From: Myrica gale | Taxonomy: Eukaryota; Streptophyta; Magnoliopsida; Fagales; Myricaceae | Reading direction: 5' to 3' | Assembly (NCBI GenBank): GCA_963930655.1 | Contig: OZ005609.1 | Coordinates: 17,991,001-18,055,000, forward strand | Length of the DNA stretch: 64,000 nt | Shown here: positions 1 to 11,721 of the stretch, in pieces | Numbering within the stretch: the stretch's first letter is position 1 | How the letters are laid out: each line of letters opens with the position of its first letter | The notes under the pieces: model-generated | Databases searched by the model: none | What the model saw: only the letters and a program-made list of their open reading frames with translations | What the model was told of the DNA's origin: nothing | Translations under genes and position numbers: made by a program

Positions 1-299
1 CTATTCACATTTTAACACTTTAGTCCAATAATAGGGTATCTAGAGAGCACTTCCGTACACACATCACCTCCAGACTTCTCGCTCTCCTGCGCGCAACAAT
101 ACAGGGTCACGAAGGGTAGTCGAAGCTGACCCACTCGAACCCGACCCACCCAGTTCATCCTAGTCCCCCGAAATGCTTAGCCCATTCGCAGGAGTCAAGC
201 CTGTGCACCCCACAAGAGTTTGGGCCGAACCATCCCCTAGGTGTGAAAGGAAATGGCCCAGCCCATCCACCTGATTTATTCCCTGCGTGGAAGGCAAAA
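1..299. other. unassigned leader next to LINE
   Basis: No gene is recognised. The stretch is richer in C and G than the following HMGCL introns and abuts the reverse-transcriptase part of a LINE. It may be older LINE sequence or the host intron. It carries no HMG-CoA lyase exon that I can see. Confidence 0.3.
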
Positions 300-2805
300 G
301 TAGGTAGCTCATTGTGGAGGACCTGTTGCTTATTTCAAAAAGTATTGTTGAATTCTATAGCTCATTGTATAAGGAGCCCTTTTCTTGGAGGCCGGCGCTG
401 GATGACTTGGAATTTGATTCCATTTCTAAGGAGAAAGCGTGTTGGCTTGAGAGGCCTTTTGAGGAGGACGAGGTCACAGGGGTGGTCCGTAGCCTCAATG
501 GTGACAAGGATCCGGGACCGGATGGGTTCACTTTAGCGTTTTTTCAGTCTTGGTTGGAGGTGGTCAAGGAGGATGTTTTGACATTTTTTAATGAATTTGC
601 CCAGAGGGGAAGATTTGTTAAGTGCATGGATGCTACTTTCATTGTTCTCATTCCTAAGAAAGCTGGTGCTATGGATTTGAGAGACTCCCGTCCCGTCAGT
701 TTGGTAGGAGGGGTTTATAAGATTCTTTCCAAGATGTTAGCGAATAAGTTGAAGATGGTTCTTGAGAAAATCATTTCGCCTTCCCAGAATGCTTTTGTGA
801 GGGGTAGACAGTTTCTGGATTCAGTATTGATAGCTAATGAGTACATTGATGCGAGAATGCGTTCGAATGTGCCGGGATTGATGTGCAAACTTGATATTCA
901 CAAGGCTTATGACCATGTGAATTGGAATTTTTTGTTGTATTTGTTGAGGAGATGTAGGTTTCGTGAGAAGTGTAGGTGGATTGTGTTTTGTATATCTACC
1001 GTTAAATTCTCTGTTATGGTCAACGGCTCTCCTAATGTTTTTTTGGGAGTTCTAGAGGTTTGCGTTAGGGTGATCCTCTCACCTCTATTGTTCGTGATTG
1101 TCATGGAAGCATTTAGTAGGATGATGCAAGAGGTGGTTGCAAGAGATGCTATTAAGGGGTTTGAGGTAGGGAGAGGTGGTAGTAATGGGGTGTGCATTTC
1201 CCATTTGCTCTTTGTTGATGATATGTTAATTTTTTGTGGGGATGAAGAGAACCAAGTACGAAACCTAAGATGATTACTTTCGTGCTTTGAGGCAGTGTCT
1301 GGTCTTAGGATTAATCTTGGCAAATCGGAGGTTATTCCTATTGGAAGAGTTAATGATGTTCAGACGATGGTAGAGATTTTGGGTTGTAGGGTATCGTCGC
1401 TCCCGATGACATATTTGGGCCTTCCACTTGGTGTTAAGTTTAAGTGTGTGCATATATGGGATGATATCGTTGAGAGATTTGAAAAAAGGTTGGCGGGTTG
1501 GAAGCGCATTTATCTTTCGAAGGGGGGAAGGTTAACATTGATTAGATCTACCCTTTCTAGCCTTCCTACATACTTTTTGTCGCTATTTCCTATTCCGTTG
1601 TCTATGGCTAATAGGTTGGAGAAGCTGCAAAGGGATTTATTGTGGGGAAGTGGTGGTGATGAGCACAGGTTTCACCTTGTTAGGTGGGCTAGAGTTTGTT
1701 CCCCTATCAGAGATGGAGGGCTGGGACTAAGAAGGCTACCTTTATTCAATAGAGCTCTTCTTGGAAAATGGCTTTAGAGATTCACTTATGAAAGAGAGTT
1801 ATTACGGAGAAGTATGGGTGTGAGGAGAGTGGTTGGTGCACTTTGGAGGCACAAGGCTCTTATGGGGTTAGCCTGTGGAAGCACATTAGCAAAGGGTGAC
1901 ACTTTATTAGAGAGAATATTAAGTTTGTGGTTGGTAATGGTCAAGAATCCGGTTTTGGCATGACAAGCGGTGTGATGAAAGACCTTTGAAGTTGGAGTTT
2001 CCTCAGTTATTCTCTCTAGCTCGATGCAAGGATGCTTGGGTGGCTGATTGTATGGAGTTGGGATCCGGAGTTGTGTGGGATGTTCATTTTGAGCGGACGA
2101 TCAATGATTGGGAAATAGAGGTTTTTTCGACGTTTTATTCCTTACTTTACTCGATGAGTAGGAGAAGAGGGGGTGAGGAAAGTTGTGTTTTGATGGGTAC
2201 CAAGGGCAGAGTCTTCTCTGTTAAGTCGATGTATTCTTTGCTTTTAGAAAGCTCCAGTGAGGTTTTTCCTTGGCATCAATGTTGGAGGAATTTGGTTCCC
2301 CCTTGAGTGACTTTCTTTCTTTGGGAAGCCACGAGAGTGTGCTTGACGGAGTGGTGCTATTTGTGTAAGGGGGACGGAGAAACGGTTGATCATATCCTTA
2401 TTCATTGCACAGTGACGAGACGATTGTGGGCGCATGTGCTTAGTATTCTCAACTATGATTGGGTTATGCCTAGGAATGTGATAGATGTTTTGTATTGTTG
2501 GAGGAGGAAGTTTGAGAATCCTATCGCCTCAGCCATTTGGAAGATGATCTCGGCTTGCATATGGTGGAGTTTGTGGAGGAAAATGAATGAGAGATGTTTT
2601 GAGATTAAGGCCATGTCTTTGGATTGTTTGGGGGGTTCTATGTTGCATTCTTTTTTTATGTGGGCGAATTCGGTTTTAGGTTTTCCTGTTGAGAGTTCTT
2701 TGGATTTTTTGAGTTTTTTAGCTTGTATGCTGTAGTGTTTTCAGTATAATCTCTTATACTGTCAACTCTCTTTTTCTTTAATAAAGTTTAACTTATAAAA
2801 AAAAC
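300..2805 (+). mobile_element. 5'-truncated L1-type LINE, ORF2 (RT to C-terminus) with 3' tail
   Basis: Broken ORF2 read in pieces at 314-1273, 1295-1777, 1986-2306 and 2307-2735. The RT shows the finger motif DKDPGPDG (about 500-530), the palm block LDIHKAYDHVNW (about 890-920) and the catalytic box LLFVDDMLIF (about 1207-1236). The thumb/post-RT part follows ([39 protein letters not shown]). The C-terminal zinc-knuckle-like region is near 2350-2420 (CYLCKGDGETVDHILIHC). Frameshifts and stops (1273, 1777, 2306) make it non-coding. The 3' end has the family tail: TTCAGTATAA, then TTAATAAAG and a short poly(A) at about 2798-2805. It lies in the HMGCL intron in the same orientation as the gene. 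The endonuclease part is absent. Confidence 0.9.
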
Positions 2806-2870
2806 TTTTGAAATATTAACAGGCTGTAGTTACTAAAATGCTGCCTTTTGAACTATTTTGTCTGACTCAG

Positions 2871-2951
2871 TTAGCAGATGCCAAGGATGTGATGGAAGCT
2901 ATTCGGGATGTTGAAGGTGCTAGATTTCCTGTGTTAACCCCTAATCTTAAG
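2871..2951 (+). CDS. HMGCL: HMGCL exon (LADAKDV...TPNLK)
   Basis: 27 codons in phase 0. Acceptor is ...GACTCAG and donor is AAG/GTACGC. It begins only 65 bp after the poly(A) of the LINE at 300-2805, so branch point and pyrimidine tract must sit in that short gap or in LINE sequence. Confidence 0.95.
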
Positions 2952-5900
2952 GTACGCATTCTTTGTCAGAGAAACATACAATTTTTTTTATCTAGACCAT
3001 GTGCATCGAATTATTCATTTTTGTGTCGACATACAATTTTATAGTGCTCTAGACAGTGTGGAGTTGTTATATATTATTGTATTCCTTTTGTATAGGGTTT
3101 TGAAGCAGCTGTTGCAGCTGGAGCCAAGGAAGTAGCCATTTTTGCATCGGCATCCGAGTCCTTTTCAAAATCAAATATTAACTGTAGCGTCGAAGAGAGT
3201 CTAACTCGTTATCGCGATGTTGCTTTTGCTGCTAGCAAGCTCTCATTTCCTGTTCGAGGGTAAACTTTCCAACTCCATTTTTACAATTTTTCATGCATAT
3301 CGATATTAGCTGTCGTATGCTCATCAGATTTTCTAGATCTTTAGTGTTCAAGGGAGATATGCTACTCATATTTTTATCCGACTTTAACAAGAAATTCTAA
3401 CCCACGAGTATTAAAAGAGCTATGATTTCCCTAAGATTCTTTAATGTTTGTGGAAATTGATGTATGATGTTTATTTTAGCTAGCCAGATGCTGAGCTGTT
3501 GCCTGAAATATTATTTTAGTCTGAGTTTGGCGCCTTTGTTTTTTTTACTCTGAATAAAAAATGTGTTTCTCCTTGTACACAGTGTCCTTTTTAAACGGAA
3601 AAAAAATCATCATCTTCCAGTTTTATCACTAAGTAGCCTTGACCTTAAGCTTTCAAGGTTTTCATATTGCAGTCCAGTACTGCTCGACTCTCCACTTTAT
3701 TGCTTTAGACTTGAGAAATATAGGACAAAACATGCTGAATTAGAGTCGTTCGACTAATAAGTTTCCTATCAGAAGAATATGGCTTCCTTGGCCAAAGACA
3801 CATACTGGAAAGGTCATCTATGATGTTGCTGTAGGGCTTATACTATTCAATCTTCTCCTTTGCAGAAAAACTCACCTTTGTTAAAATATCAAAGCAACTT
3901 CAAAATTGACAATTGAGAAAGGAAGATTAAGTGGTTGATGTCTACGTTATTTACCCAGATTTCATCGGTAATAGATACCTTCAAGTGGTGTCAAAATGAG
4001 GTTTTGATTAATAGTATAACAAATGTCACACGTTCTTATTTTGACAGATATATATCATGTGTAGTGGGGTGTCCAGTGGAAGGAATGGTACCTCCAGCTA
4101 AAGTTGCATATGTGGCTAGAGAGCTTTATAATATGGGTTGCTCTGAAATTTCCCTTGGCGATACAATTGGTGTTGGGACCCCTGGTAATATCTAAAACTG
4201 CCGTCCATTTTATTATTCTTATGTTTGTGTTGGTACCCCCATAACAGGTTCTGGTTTTAAAACTTGTTTGTCTCATACGTATTTTGTTCTATGAAATGTT
4301 GTGTGAGTGCAAATTAATTTGACACCAACATTTTGGCTGAATTGGATCTCAATATTTGAGAGAGGAGAACGAGTTGGAGTTGGTGAGAATATGGCTGAAG
4401 TAGATCTGAAAATGATTCGAATGGAGGGTGAGGAAGGAAGAGAGGGAGAGGAATTGGTGGCAGAAGATGATCTAGAACTTGAGCTGCAAACCATTTAATC
4501 AACTATCTTACTTGGAGGAATGGGCAGAAACCAAAGACCATTGGAAACTGAGTGATTGCTATGGGGAAGGAAGGGAGGGAGGTGGAGCAAGGAGTTAAAA
4601 CATGAAAAACTTGCGATGTGATTGATGGATTTGAACTGCAAGACCTTTTTGCACCTCTCATGCTTGAAGAGCTTCGTTGGAGATTGAACTTGGGAACCTA
4701 ATGGCTTAAGGAAAGTCGTCAAGTTCTATCTTTTCTTCTGAGAACTTGGAGATAGAATTCGTGAGCAATCACACCAAAGGAAGGCGGTAGAAGTTTTATT
4801 TTCAAATGATGTAACAAAGGTATCATGGCAGTGAATTGCACTAATTCGAGCAGTCATATATGGTTTCTATAATGCTTGCCAGTCAAGTGCAGAAACCTTG
4901 TAGAGCAGCAACCTTAGATTGTTTTGTTGGCCTTTTGGAACCCAATATACAAAAATTGGGATTAATTTGAGTGAGCTGCTTTATGAGCAAATTTAATGGT
5001 GAGTCTAAGACGATAGTAATTCGCAAGTAGTTAGCAAGTAGCATAGAAGCTATTGCTTTTCCATCAAATATTATTTCTGGCAGCTGCAATACTGTTTGAA
5101 AGCTCTCCTTTATTTAATTTGGTAGCTTATGAGACAATGTGACCTAGTGACTCATGAGCTACTAAAAACAAAAAGTGGAAAATATTAGCTGTCATGATGT
5201 GGGTTAAAATAGGCAGACATCTTTGAAGTGAAGTGTATACCTAGTGACTCATGTTTGAGTTACAGTTAATTTCCATCTTATGAATCATTTAATTCTTTTT
5301 CATATTTTTATTAAAAGGATTTAACTTTTTTGGCGTTATCCTGTGTGAAAAGGACTTAAATTGTTCTTGTGTATAATTTGATCTTTCCAGGTACTGTCAT
5401 TCCGATGCTTGAAGCTGTGATGGGTTTTGTTCCTGTTGATAAACTTGCTGTCCACTTTCATGACACTTACGGGCAAGCTCTGTCGAATATTCTAGTATCC
5501 CTCCAGGTAACCAATTTTTTCATCAAGATTTCGTCATGAATAAAACCATGTGCGTGCATGCTCATCATATTCTGGTTTTCTGACTGACACTTGAAACAAC
5601 TAGGTTAAGCTTGTGAAAACCCTCTCCAATTGATCGTGAGACATTACTGTTGGTTTGGTACGAAGATCTTGCACTCAAGCCCTTCCATTAAGGCACCTTG
5701 ATGTTTTATATTTTTCCATTTTTGTTTTCCGCATGCACTTGAACAGTATTTGTATCATTTAAAATTCCATGTTTGTCAGAGTAGGATCTCATTTGTATAG
5801 AGAGGTCCCGTTGACATAATAACCAGATACGTGTGATAAAATGGATGGCTTCATGTGGAGTTCTGAAGATGGCCTTATGGTCATAGAAAATAGTAAGCTT

Positions 5901-6518
5901 AGCCAAGAATATCTGCTGGATTGAATTGTTGGGTTACAGTTCTCAGTCTTTGCCGTGAGTGCAAGTGAGGTTTATTTAAGTACGCTAACAGATTGAAGGC
6001 CTGACTCGTCTTTTACTAAATTGTGGACTTCAGGCAACTTCATGTTTCCTAGTTAGTTTGTTCACCAGATGTTTTAGAAGTCTTCAAGTTGTTTGTCCTA
6101 TCGGTGGCCCAAAGTCTAAAATAGTCAGATTAATTTAACTTTGTTTTTTTTATGGGGCCAAAATTTCCAATTTAAGACCAGAGTACTGACACGAGATGAT
6201 TTCTATGTCAAGCTATTCTTGAAAATATTTGGAAATTGAAAATCTCATTTTGTTTCATTTCTTTCACAGATGGGGATCAGCACAGTAGATTCATCAGTTT
6301 CGGGTCTTGGGGGCTGCCCGTATGCTAAGGGTGCATCTGGAAATGTGGCAACTGAGGATGTTGTGTACATGCTAGATGGACTCGGTGTGAAGACAAATGT
6401 GGATCTTGGGAAGCTCATGTTGGCTGGGGAGTTTATCTCTAGGCACCTGGGACGCCCATCTGGTTCAAAAACCGCGGTTGCCTTGAGTAAAGTCACAGCC
6501 TGTGCCTCCAAGCTATGA
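2871..6518 (+). CDS. HMGCL: 3-hydroxy-3-methylglutaryl-CoA lyase, C-terminal five exons
   Basis: Cleaves HMG-CoA to acetyl-CoA and acetoacetate in the last step of leucine breakdown, normally in mitochondria (family knowledge). Exons 2871-2951, 3096-3259, 4048-4184, 5391-5506 and 6270-6518 total 747 nt and join in frame to 248 residues plus TGA. All introns are GT-AG. Visible signatures are [47 protein letters not shown], the metal-binding HFHDTYGQ and the catalytic-cysteine loop [14 protein letters not shown]. The N-terminal half, with the targeting peptide and the first metal-binding Asp, lies upstream of the window. The exons are intact, so the gene looks functional. It converges with PTAC3. 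Confidence 0.96.
3096..3259 (+). CDS. HMGCL: HMGCL exon ([16 protein letters not shown]...)
   Basis: 164 nt in phase 0, ending two bases into a Gly codon (GG/GTAAAC). Carries the FASASESFS strand of the TIM barrel and ends in FPVRG. Confidence 0.95.
4048..4184 (+). CDS. HMGCL: HMGCL exon ([12 protein letters not shown]...)
   Basis: 137 nt. Acceptor TTGACAG/A, donor CCTG/GTAATA. Contains CVVGCPVEG and the [14 protein letters not shown] barrel strand. Confidence 0.95.
5391..5506 (+). CDS. HMGCL: HMGCL exon with HFHDTYGQ metal site
   Basis: 116 nt. Acceptor CTTTCCAG, donor CTCCAG/GTAACC. Contains the two histidines of HFHDTYGQ, which bind the divalent cation in HMG-CoA lyases. Confidence 0.96.
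6270..6518 (+). CDS. HMGCL: HMGCL terminal exon with catalytic Cys loop
   Basis: 249 nt from acceptor TTTCACAG to TGA at 6516-6518. Contains [20 protein letters not shown], which includes the catalytic cysteine, and ends KVTACASKL. Confidence 0.96.
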   Translation: MGISTVDSSVSGLGGCPYAKGASGNVATEDVVYMLDGLGVKTNVDLGKLMLAGEFISRHLGRPSGSKTAVALSKVTACASKL

Positions 6519-7370
6519 GGTACTAGTTGTACATCTCCCGTTCCTGAAACAAGTATGTGTACTGTGCTAGCGTCCTACTTTGGGGATTCTAAGAAGCTAA
6601 TTGTATTGCCATGTTTGGCACTTTGGTTCCCCAGTGCAAACAGATCCGAGATATATCAACCAAGAATGCTGTTAAAGGGGGAAATGTAGCACATGAAGAT
6701 TAAGATCGGAGGCGAGTTGGATAGATATAATGAATAGAAACAAAAACGAATGAGAATAAAAAAAAAATAAAAAATTGAAACTCAAGCAAAAGTGCACTCT
6801 CAAAGACACGCTATATGCTCATGAATCGAAGAAGATTCATTACATTTTTAAGATAATAAAATCTTCTAAAAGCCCGTTTGCTGCTTTCCTTCTTTTCCCA
6901 AAGCCCAAAATGCAAGCAAAAAAAAAATGCTCGTTTTTTAAAATTTTAGGGTAGGTAAGTTTGTGCAAAATGAAAAGAAATATGATTTGAATGTATATTT
7001 TATATTTATTTTAATATAAAGGGATAATTTAATGAGAAAAATAGATTATTTTATAATTATTTTCTTAAATAAAATTTTAGAGTGAGCCAAAGCTTCGGTC
7101 TGTTCCTATTTGAAGCCAACCTCTTCTATCTATGATTATATCGCGTCGCCAAAATATTATAAATGGTACAGGTGACCAGTAAGGAACAAACTAATTTCCC
7201 TTTTTGACCCACAACAGCAGTTGAGAGAATAAATGTCCATAATCTATACCAAAGCAACATTGGAAAATATATAAACATTAAAAAGCATGATCAATAGATG
7301 ATAAATGAAAATTATAAGAAAATAAATGATAAAATATTTTGGCCATTTTTTAAACCTTCTAATGATTTTC
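6519..7370. other. HMGCL 3' UTR and AT-rich spacer
   Basis: Probable 3' UTR in the first 200 or so bases, then AT-rich sequence with A-runs near 6750-6770 and 6919-6928. No ORF or repeat is recognised. Confidence 0.4.
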
Positions 7371-8000
7371 GGTTGCTGGAATGTTGGAGGACTTGAATAA
7401 TCTTCTGAAGCAGAAGGAAGTCTGTAACCTCATTTCGTACAACCAATTTTATCACTTGTTGGACTGGTAGAGACAAGAGTCGAGGAATTTAGGCTGCGTT
7501 CACTTACAAAATTTTACCAAAAATATTCTCTCACTCCTAATAAAATAATCCAATATATTCTCTCTCCCATAAAAAATATAAATAATTACAAAAAATATAA
7601 AAAATTACCTCTCTCTTCACCTTTTCACTAAATCCAATACCAACACATATTCCCATACCAAAAATATTACAACACAAACACAACCTTAATAAGGATGTCC
7701 TTCATAGGAGCATTGATGGGTAGGATAGAACCCTTACATTCTTTTTTTGAATGTCTCATATGTTGGACACTGACGAGGTTTTGCACTGCTTGGTTTTAAG
7801 GAGAGAAATGGCAAGTTACTCTTGTCTCGGTGGTTCACGTCTCCAACAAGCAGGAGGGGCAAAGCAGCCTCTGGAAATCCCATGGATTTTGCTTGGAGAC
7901 TTCAACGCGGTTAGAAAACAGATCGACATGTGAGGGGTTCCACTCGGTGGCCTGATCACTGCCCTATTTGGGGGAAATTGGATCGCGTGCTTAACAGGAG
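7371..8000 (+). mobile_element. relic of LINE endonuclease domain
   Basis: Conceptual reading from about 7372 gives CWNVGG...LLKQKEVCNLIS, the usual start of plant LINE ORF2 (WNVRGLN...KQKE), then a VETRVEEF-like strand. After a MITE insertion come KWQVTLVSVVHVSNK-like sequence and PWILLGDFNAVRKQID (7878-7930), with the GDFN endonuclease signature. Many stops; old relic. Confidence 0.7.
7492..7685. mobile_element. Tourist-like MITE (PIF/Harbinger type), 194 bp
   Basis: Starts GGCTGCGTTCA and ends CAAACACAACC (imperfect terminal inverted repeat). Flanked by TTA at 7489-7491 and 7686-7688, the target duplication typical of PIF/Harbinger. Pyrimidine-rich and A-rich interior, no ORF. Interrupts the LINE endonuclease relic. 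Same family as 56522-56714. Confidence 0.75.
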
Positions 8001-8395
8001 ATGTTAGCAGAAAATTTATATAATTATTTTTATATTAAAATATTCTAATTTAATATAAAAATCTCGAAATTAACCCAAAAATATTATTTTAATCGGGAAG
8101 GGGTATTACACGCTTGTCTTCTAATAAAGATGATCTCCATTCCAAACTCACCTTTTACCCTTCTCCCAGACAAACACCAAAGCAAAGGTACCTGGTCCTT
8201 AGGAGTGCAAGTCTGCTCCGGCTATCGATTAGCTCCGACTCCGGTTCTGGAAAATTGAGGTCTGTAGCTTCCAAAAACCGGAATCGGAGGTGGATTTGGA
8301 GGCTTCTCGGAGGCGGAATCGAAAGTTATAGTTTCGGCCAGTTCAACGGAAAATTGATTTCGTTATTTTTTTTATATTTTTTTAAATAAATATTA

Positions 8396-8434
8396 AAACG
8401 ACGTTGTTCTATTTAAAATAGAACGACGTCGTTT
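8396..8434. repeat. near-perfect palindrome, ACGACGTCGT core
   Basis: Two 19-nt arms (8396-8414 and 8416-8434) are inverted copies with one mismatch around a single base. Each arm contains AAACGACGTNGTT, itself nearly palindromic. Confidence 0.85.
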
Positions 8435-8538
8435 AGTTGATTTTTTTTAAAAAAATTATATATATTATACTGTGGATCGATCCACGGTGAAAAAACCCCA
8501 AGTCCCCCTTCCCCCTCTCCTTCGTGACCCTCACTCCC

Positions 8539-8672
8539 TCAACTCTCTCTCTCTCTATGTTCAATCACTTTGTCCGCCATTACTCTCTCTCTCTCTCTCT
8601 TTCCTGACTGCTGAGCTCCGTCTTCTCCTGCAACCTCCGCTGCTTCTCTCTCTGTATGTCTCTCTCTCTCTC
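8539..8672. repeat. CT-rich microsatellite region
   Basis: Several interrupted (CT)n tracts in an otherwise pyrimidine-rich stretch. Confidence 0.85.
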
Positions 8673-9782
8673 TTGATATCCTCTCAAATGTGTTTGGGGC
8701 TGAGATTCTTTCCGCATTGATGTCTGTAGTTCAGGTGATTGATTTATGTTGAAACTGCTATAGGTTTTGATGGATTATTTTGGTCGTTAATGCAACCGCG
8801 TCTGAAAACATCTGGTTCTCACTTCAGCAGAAAGCTTTCATTCTATTCTATGATATGATCGTTTTCTGCTGAAATGAATCTAGACATCTCTATGCATCCA
8901 TATTCTTATTCTTAAGTTTTTTGGTTGATGTTTGGTGCCCTATGTTTTCTCGTCTTGTGAATCTCGCTAAATCCGCTAAGAGTCGGAAGCTGAAGCGGAA
9001 GCGGAATCCATTCTGGTCATCTGCTAGTTAGCGGACCGGATGTCGGAATATTAAATTCTGCTTTTGACTAGTCTGCTATTCATCCCTACTGGTGATGTTG
9101 GTTGAGCTTATTCATTTATATATCCATCCTTCTCTCGCTCTTTGTTTATTTTTTTACCGTCTTTAGAAACGAAACAAAGAATATGTTATAAAAGAAAAGA
9201 TGAGAAGAACTCTATTAGAAGAATATGGATTTGTCGGTGATACTTGACATCCCCCAATTGTAAAGCTGTAGAGTAAAGTGATAAAACAGTGAAAAAAAAA
9301 GAAGAAGAATGGAAGTACATTATACTAGAAGAATATGTAGTTGTTGATTGAGGCAAATCCTTCAGTTAATGCCAGACTCTTTTGATACTTGGTCGTTTGT
9401 TATTGAATATTTTATTTTATCTTGAATTACATTTTATTTTTTCCATAAGAATTTTTTTTAACTCTGTTTCTCTTATGGAGTGTAACTTAGTCTCTAATGG
9501 CATCAACAAGGTTCAATGTAGAGTTAGTAGTTGAATATTTCTATGTACTAGCTAGACAGAGATTGTTTTAGCAATATTTGTCACGAGATCACTCTTTTAG
9601 CAACAAAATTGCAGTAGGAGTTATTCTTTTAATACATAATTATTATTATTATTATTATGGTATGTCCAAGTGGAAATACGTAGTTGGATGGAGAAGAAAT
9701 GCACTTTAACATCTGATGAATATTCTTTTAAGTAAGGCAATGACTCAAGAATTTTAGTTTGAGGTTTAGGAACACACGTGGG

Positions 9783-10336
9783 TGTTAGAATTATGTGCCT
9801 TCGATAACCAAATAATTAATCCAGTTCTAATATCTCATATGGAATATAGTTTGATGGAATGAATTAATTGTATGTAAAGGGGCATGTTTGCAATAATCTC
9901 AGATTTCATGGTTCAATTACAATATGTTGATCGACTTGATTGTAATTAGTAGAAGCCCTAATTTTATTAGAAGAAGAGTTCTCTAGTTTAATCCTACGGC
10001 TGAAATTTGATATCCCTAAGGATACTATGTCTCATGCTCACTCTAGAGTTTCCCATGACCTATAAATATAACTGTTGTATTTAAGGGGTTGACCATTATA
10101 ACCTATTAGAGAAATCCCAAAAAGAGAGAGTGACAAAAATCCTTTAGGAGCCAACACATCTGAGTTGCTGTTATGAATTGCTGGAGTTTTGGATTGGATC
10201 ATAAAGCGACTTAAGGTTTGTGGATTCCTGAATTCCTATATCAGGTAGGTAATCGAATCCGCAATTGCAATTATAATCTTGATTAATGTTTTGTTGAAAA
10301 CATGTTTATTTTAGTTTAATTTCGCATAAACTATCA
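9783..10336 (+). repeat. 5' LTR of copia element 1
   Basis: Begins TGTTAGAATTATG and ends CTATCA, one base before a tRNA-Met primer-binding site. Length 554 bp. TATA-like CTATAAATATAA at about 10060. Its first ~370 bp recur in inverted orientation at 17190-17568. No direct 3' copy is seen. Confidence 0.8.
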
Positions 10337-10337
10337 G

Positions 10338-10349
10338 TGGTATCAGAGC
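10338..10349 (+). other. primer-binding site (initiator tRNA-Met)
   Basis: TGGTATCAGAGC, the standard plant copia primer-binding site, one base after the LTR. Confidence 0.9.
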
Positions 10350-11721
10350 AAAGTTCATATGATTGCAATTGTTGGATTATATGGACCTTGCTAATTTTGA
10401 TTGAGAATCAAAACCCTAAATCTTCTCTGGTTACTGTTCACGCACTATTATGAATAACCAGAATTTTATTATATTAAAATTTATTTTACTGTTCACGTTA
10501 TTTTGTCCCATAAATTTATTTTATAAAATCGGTATCAAGGGGTTGCCGGAGAGATTGGTCGGGGCCACGTCGGAGCCAGCGGCGTGGCATCCCTGCTGAC
10601 AGTGGGTGTCGTCCGTAGCCATGGTGGGCTGCGAAGACCATTTAACACTCGTGTAAGACACTGGTTTTAAGGGCTTTTGGTGGCAAGCAGCGCGCCTAAA
10701 GGGTGCGCAGCGGCCATCGAAGATTGGCCGGTGCCACACCGGCCAGTGGCTGTCAGGACGGCGCCAGCCTTGCATTCCCGCAAGGGGCCAACGGTGCCCA
10801 GGGCATTGAGATGCCGTGGGTCAAATGCTGTGTTATTCAGGTAGGGCAACTGTTGCCCTACCTTGCCTAAGGGCCAACTACCCAGCCCAATCGTTGTGTT
10901 GGGTCCATAAGAATAACAAAATAAAATAATAAAGGGCTGAAGCTGCTGGTTAGAATCGAGCCCGTTGACCCAGCGTAGGTCCTGGTTAGACCCGGACCGC
11001 GACACAAATCAGGTCTAGGTATGACCCGGACCGGTGGGTCAATGGGTCAGACCGATTTGACCCGTTGACCAACCCGACTTGACCTCGTTTGACTGAATTT
11101 AAAAAAAATGGAAAAATTATTCCAATTTTGGGTGCTAAATAGGATTAATTATTGTAATTTTTCCTATGGTCTCTATTATCAATTAATAAGATTTTTACAT
11201 GATTAAAATTAGTTAAAGCCAAAATGGATAAGGCCGATTTTAATATTGTAAAATTTTCTAATTTATTTCTTGGGAAGATAAGTGTCTACATCTTAGTGGG
11301 ATTGTGTACTAAAATAGTGACATAAACTCACAAGAATTTGGAACACACTTAGATAATATAATGCACAAACCAAATAAACGCAAGTACTAAAATAGTATAA
11401 GATGTGTTTATTTAGGTAGGCCAAAAGAAAATCGAGAATCACAAATATTTTAAAATATTTTGCATATGATGTAAATTTTAATGAATAATAGCTATTCATC
11501 TTTACAAGATATGTACAATAATTATAAAAATGGAATTATTGTTGCATGTAAGTTAGATGTTCTCGATACCCATTTAGAATGTCGTGAATATAAATGTTAT
11601 ATTTCTCATTATTGTGATATATTTGATATATTTGTTTATCATTCGAATGAGTGGTATCATTGGTAATTCAAAAACTTGATTTTAATGGAAATATATGTGT
11701 GAATGATTTTGTAGATTCAAA

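Larger units (their letters stand above)
8001..9782. other. unassigned spacer with simple repeats
   Basis: No gene is recognised. Short open frames at 8114-8389 and 8472-8720 have no recognisable domain. The second lies in CT-rich sequence that would suit a dead promoter or 5' UTR. An (ATT)n run lies at about 9638-9658. Confidence 0.35.

Noticed and set aside
4307..4498. Acidic open frame in the HMGCL intron
   Set aside because: Lies wholly in a spliced intron, purine-rich composition, no domain, not conserved in the protein.
10521..11005. GC-rich - strand frames in the copia leader
   Set aside because: Located between primer-binding site and gag. GC-rich leader sequence explains the open frames.
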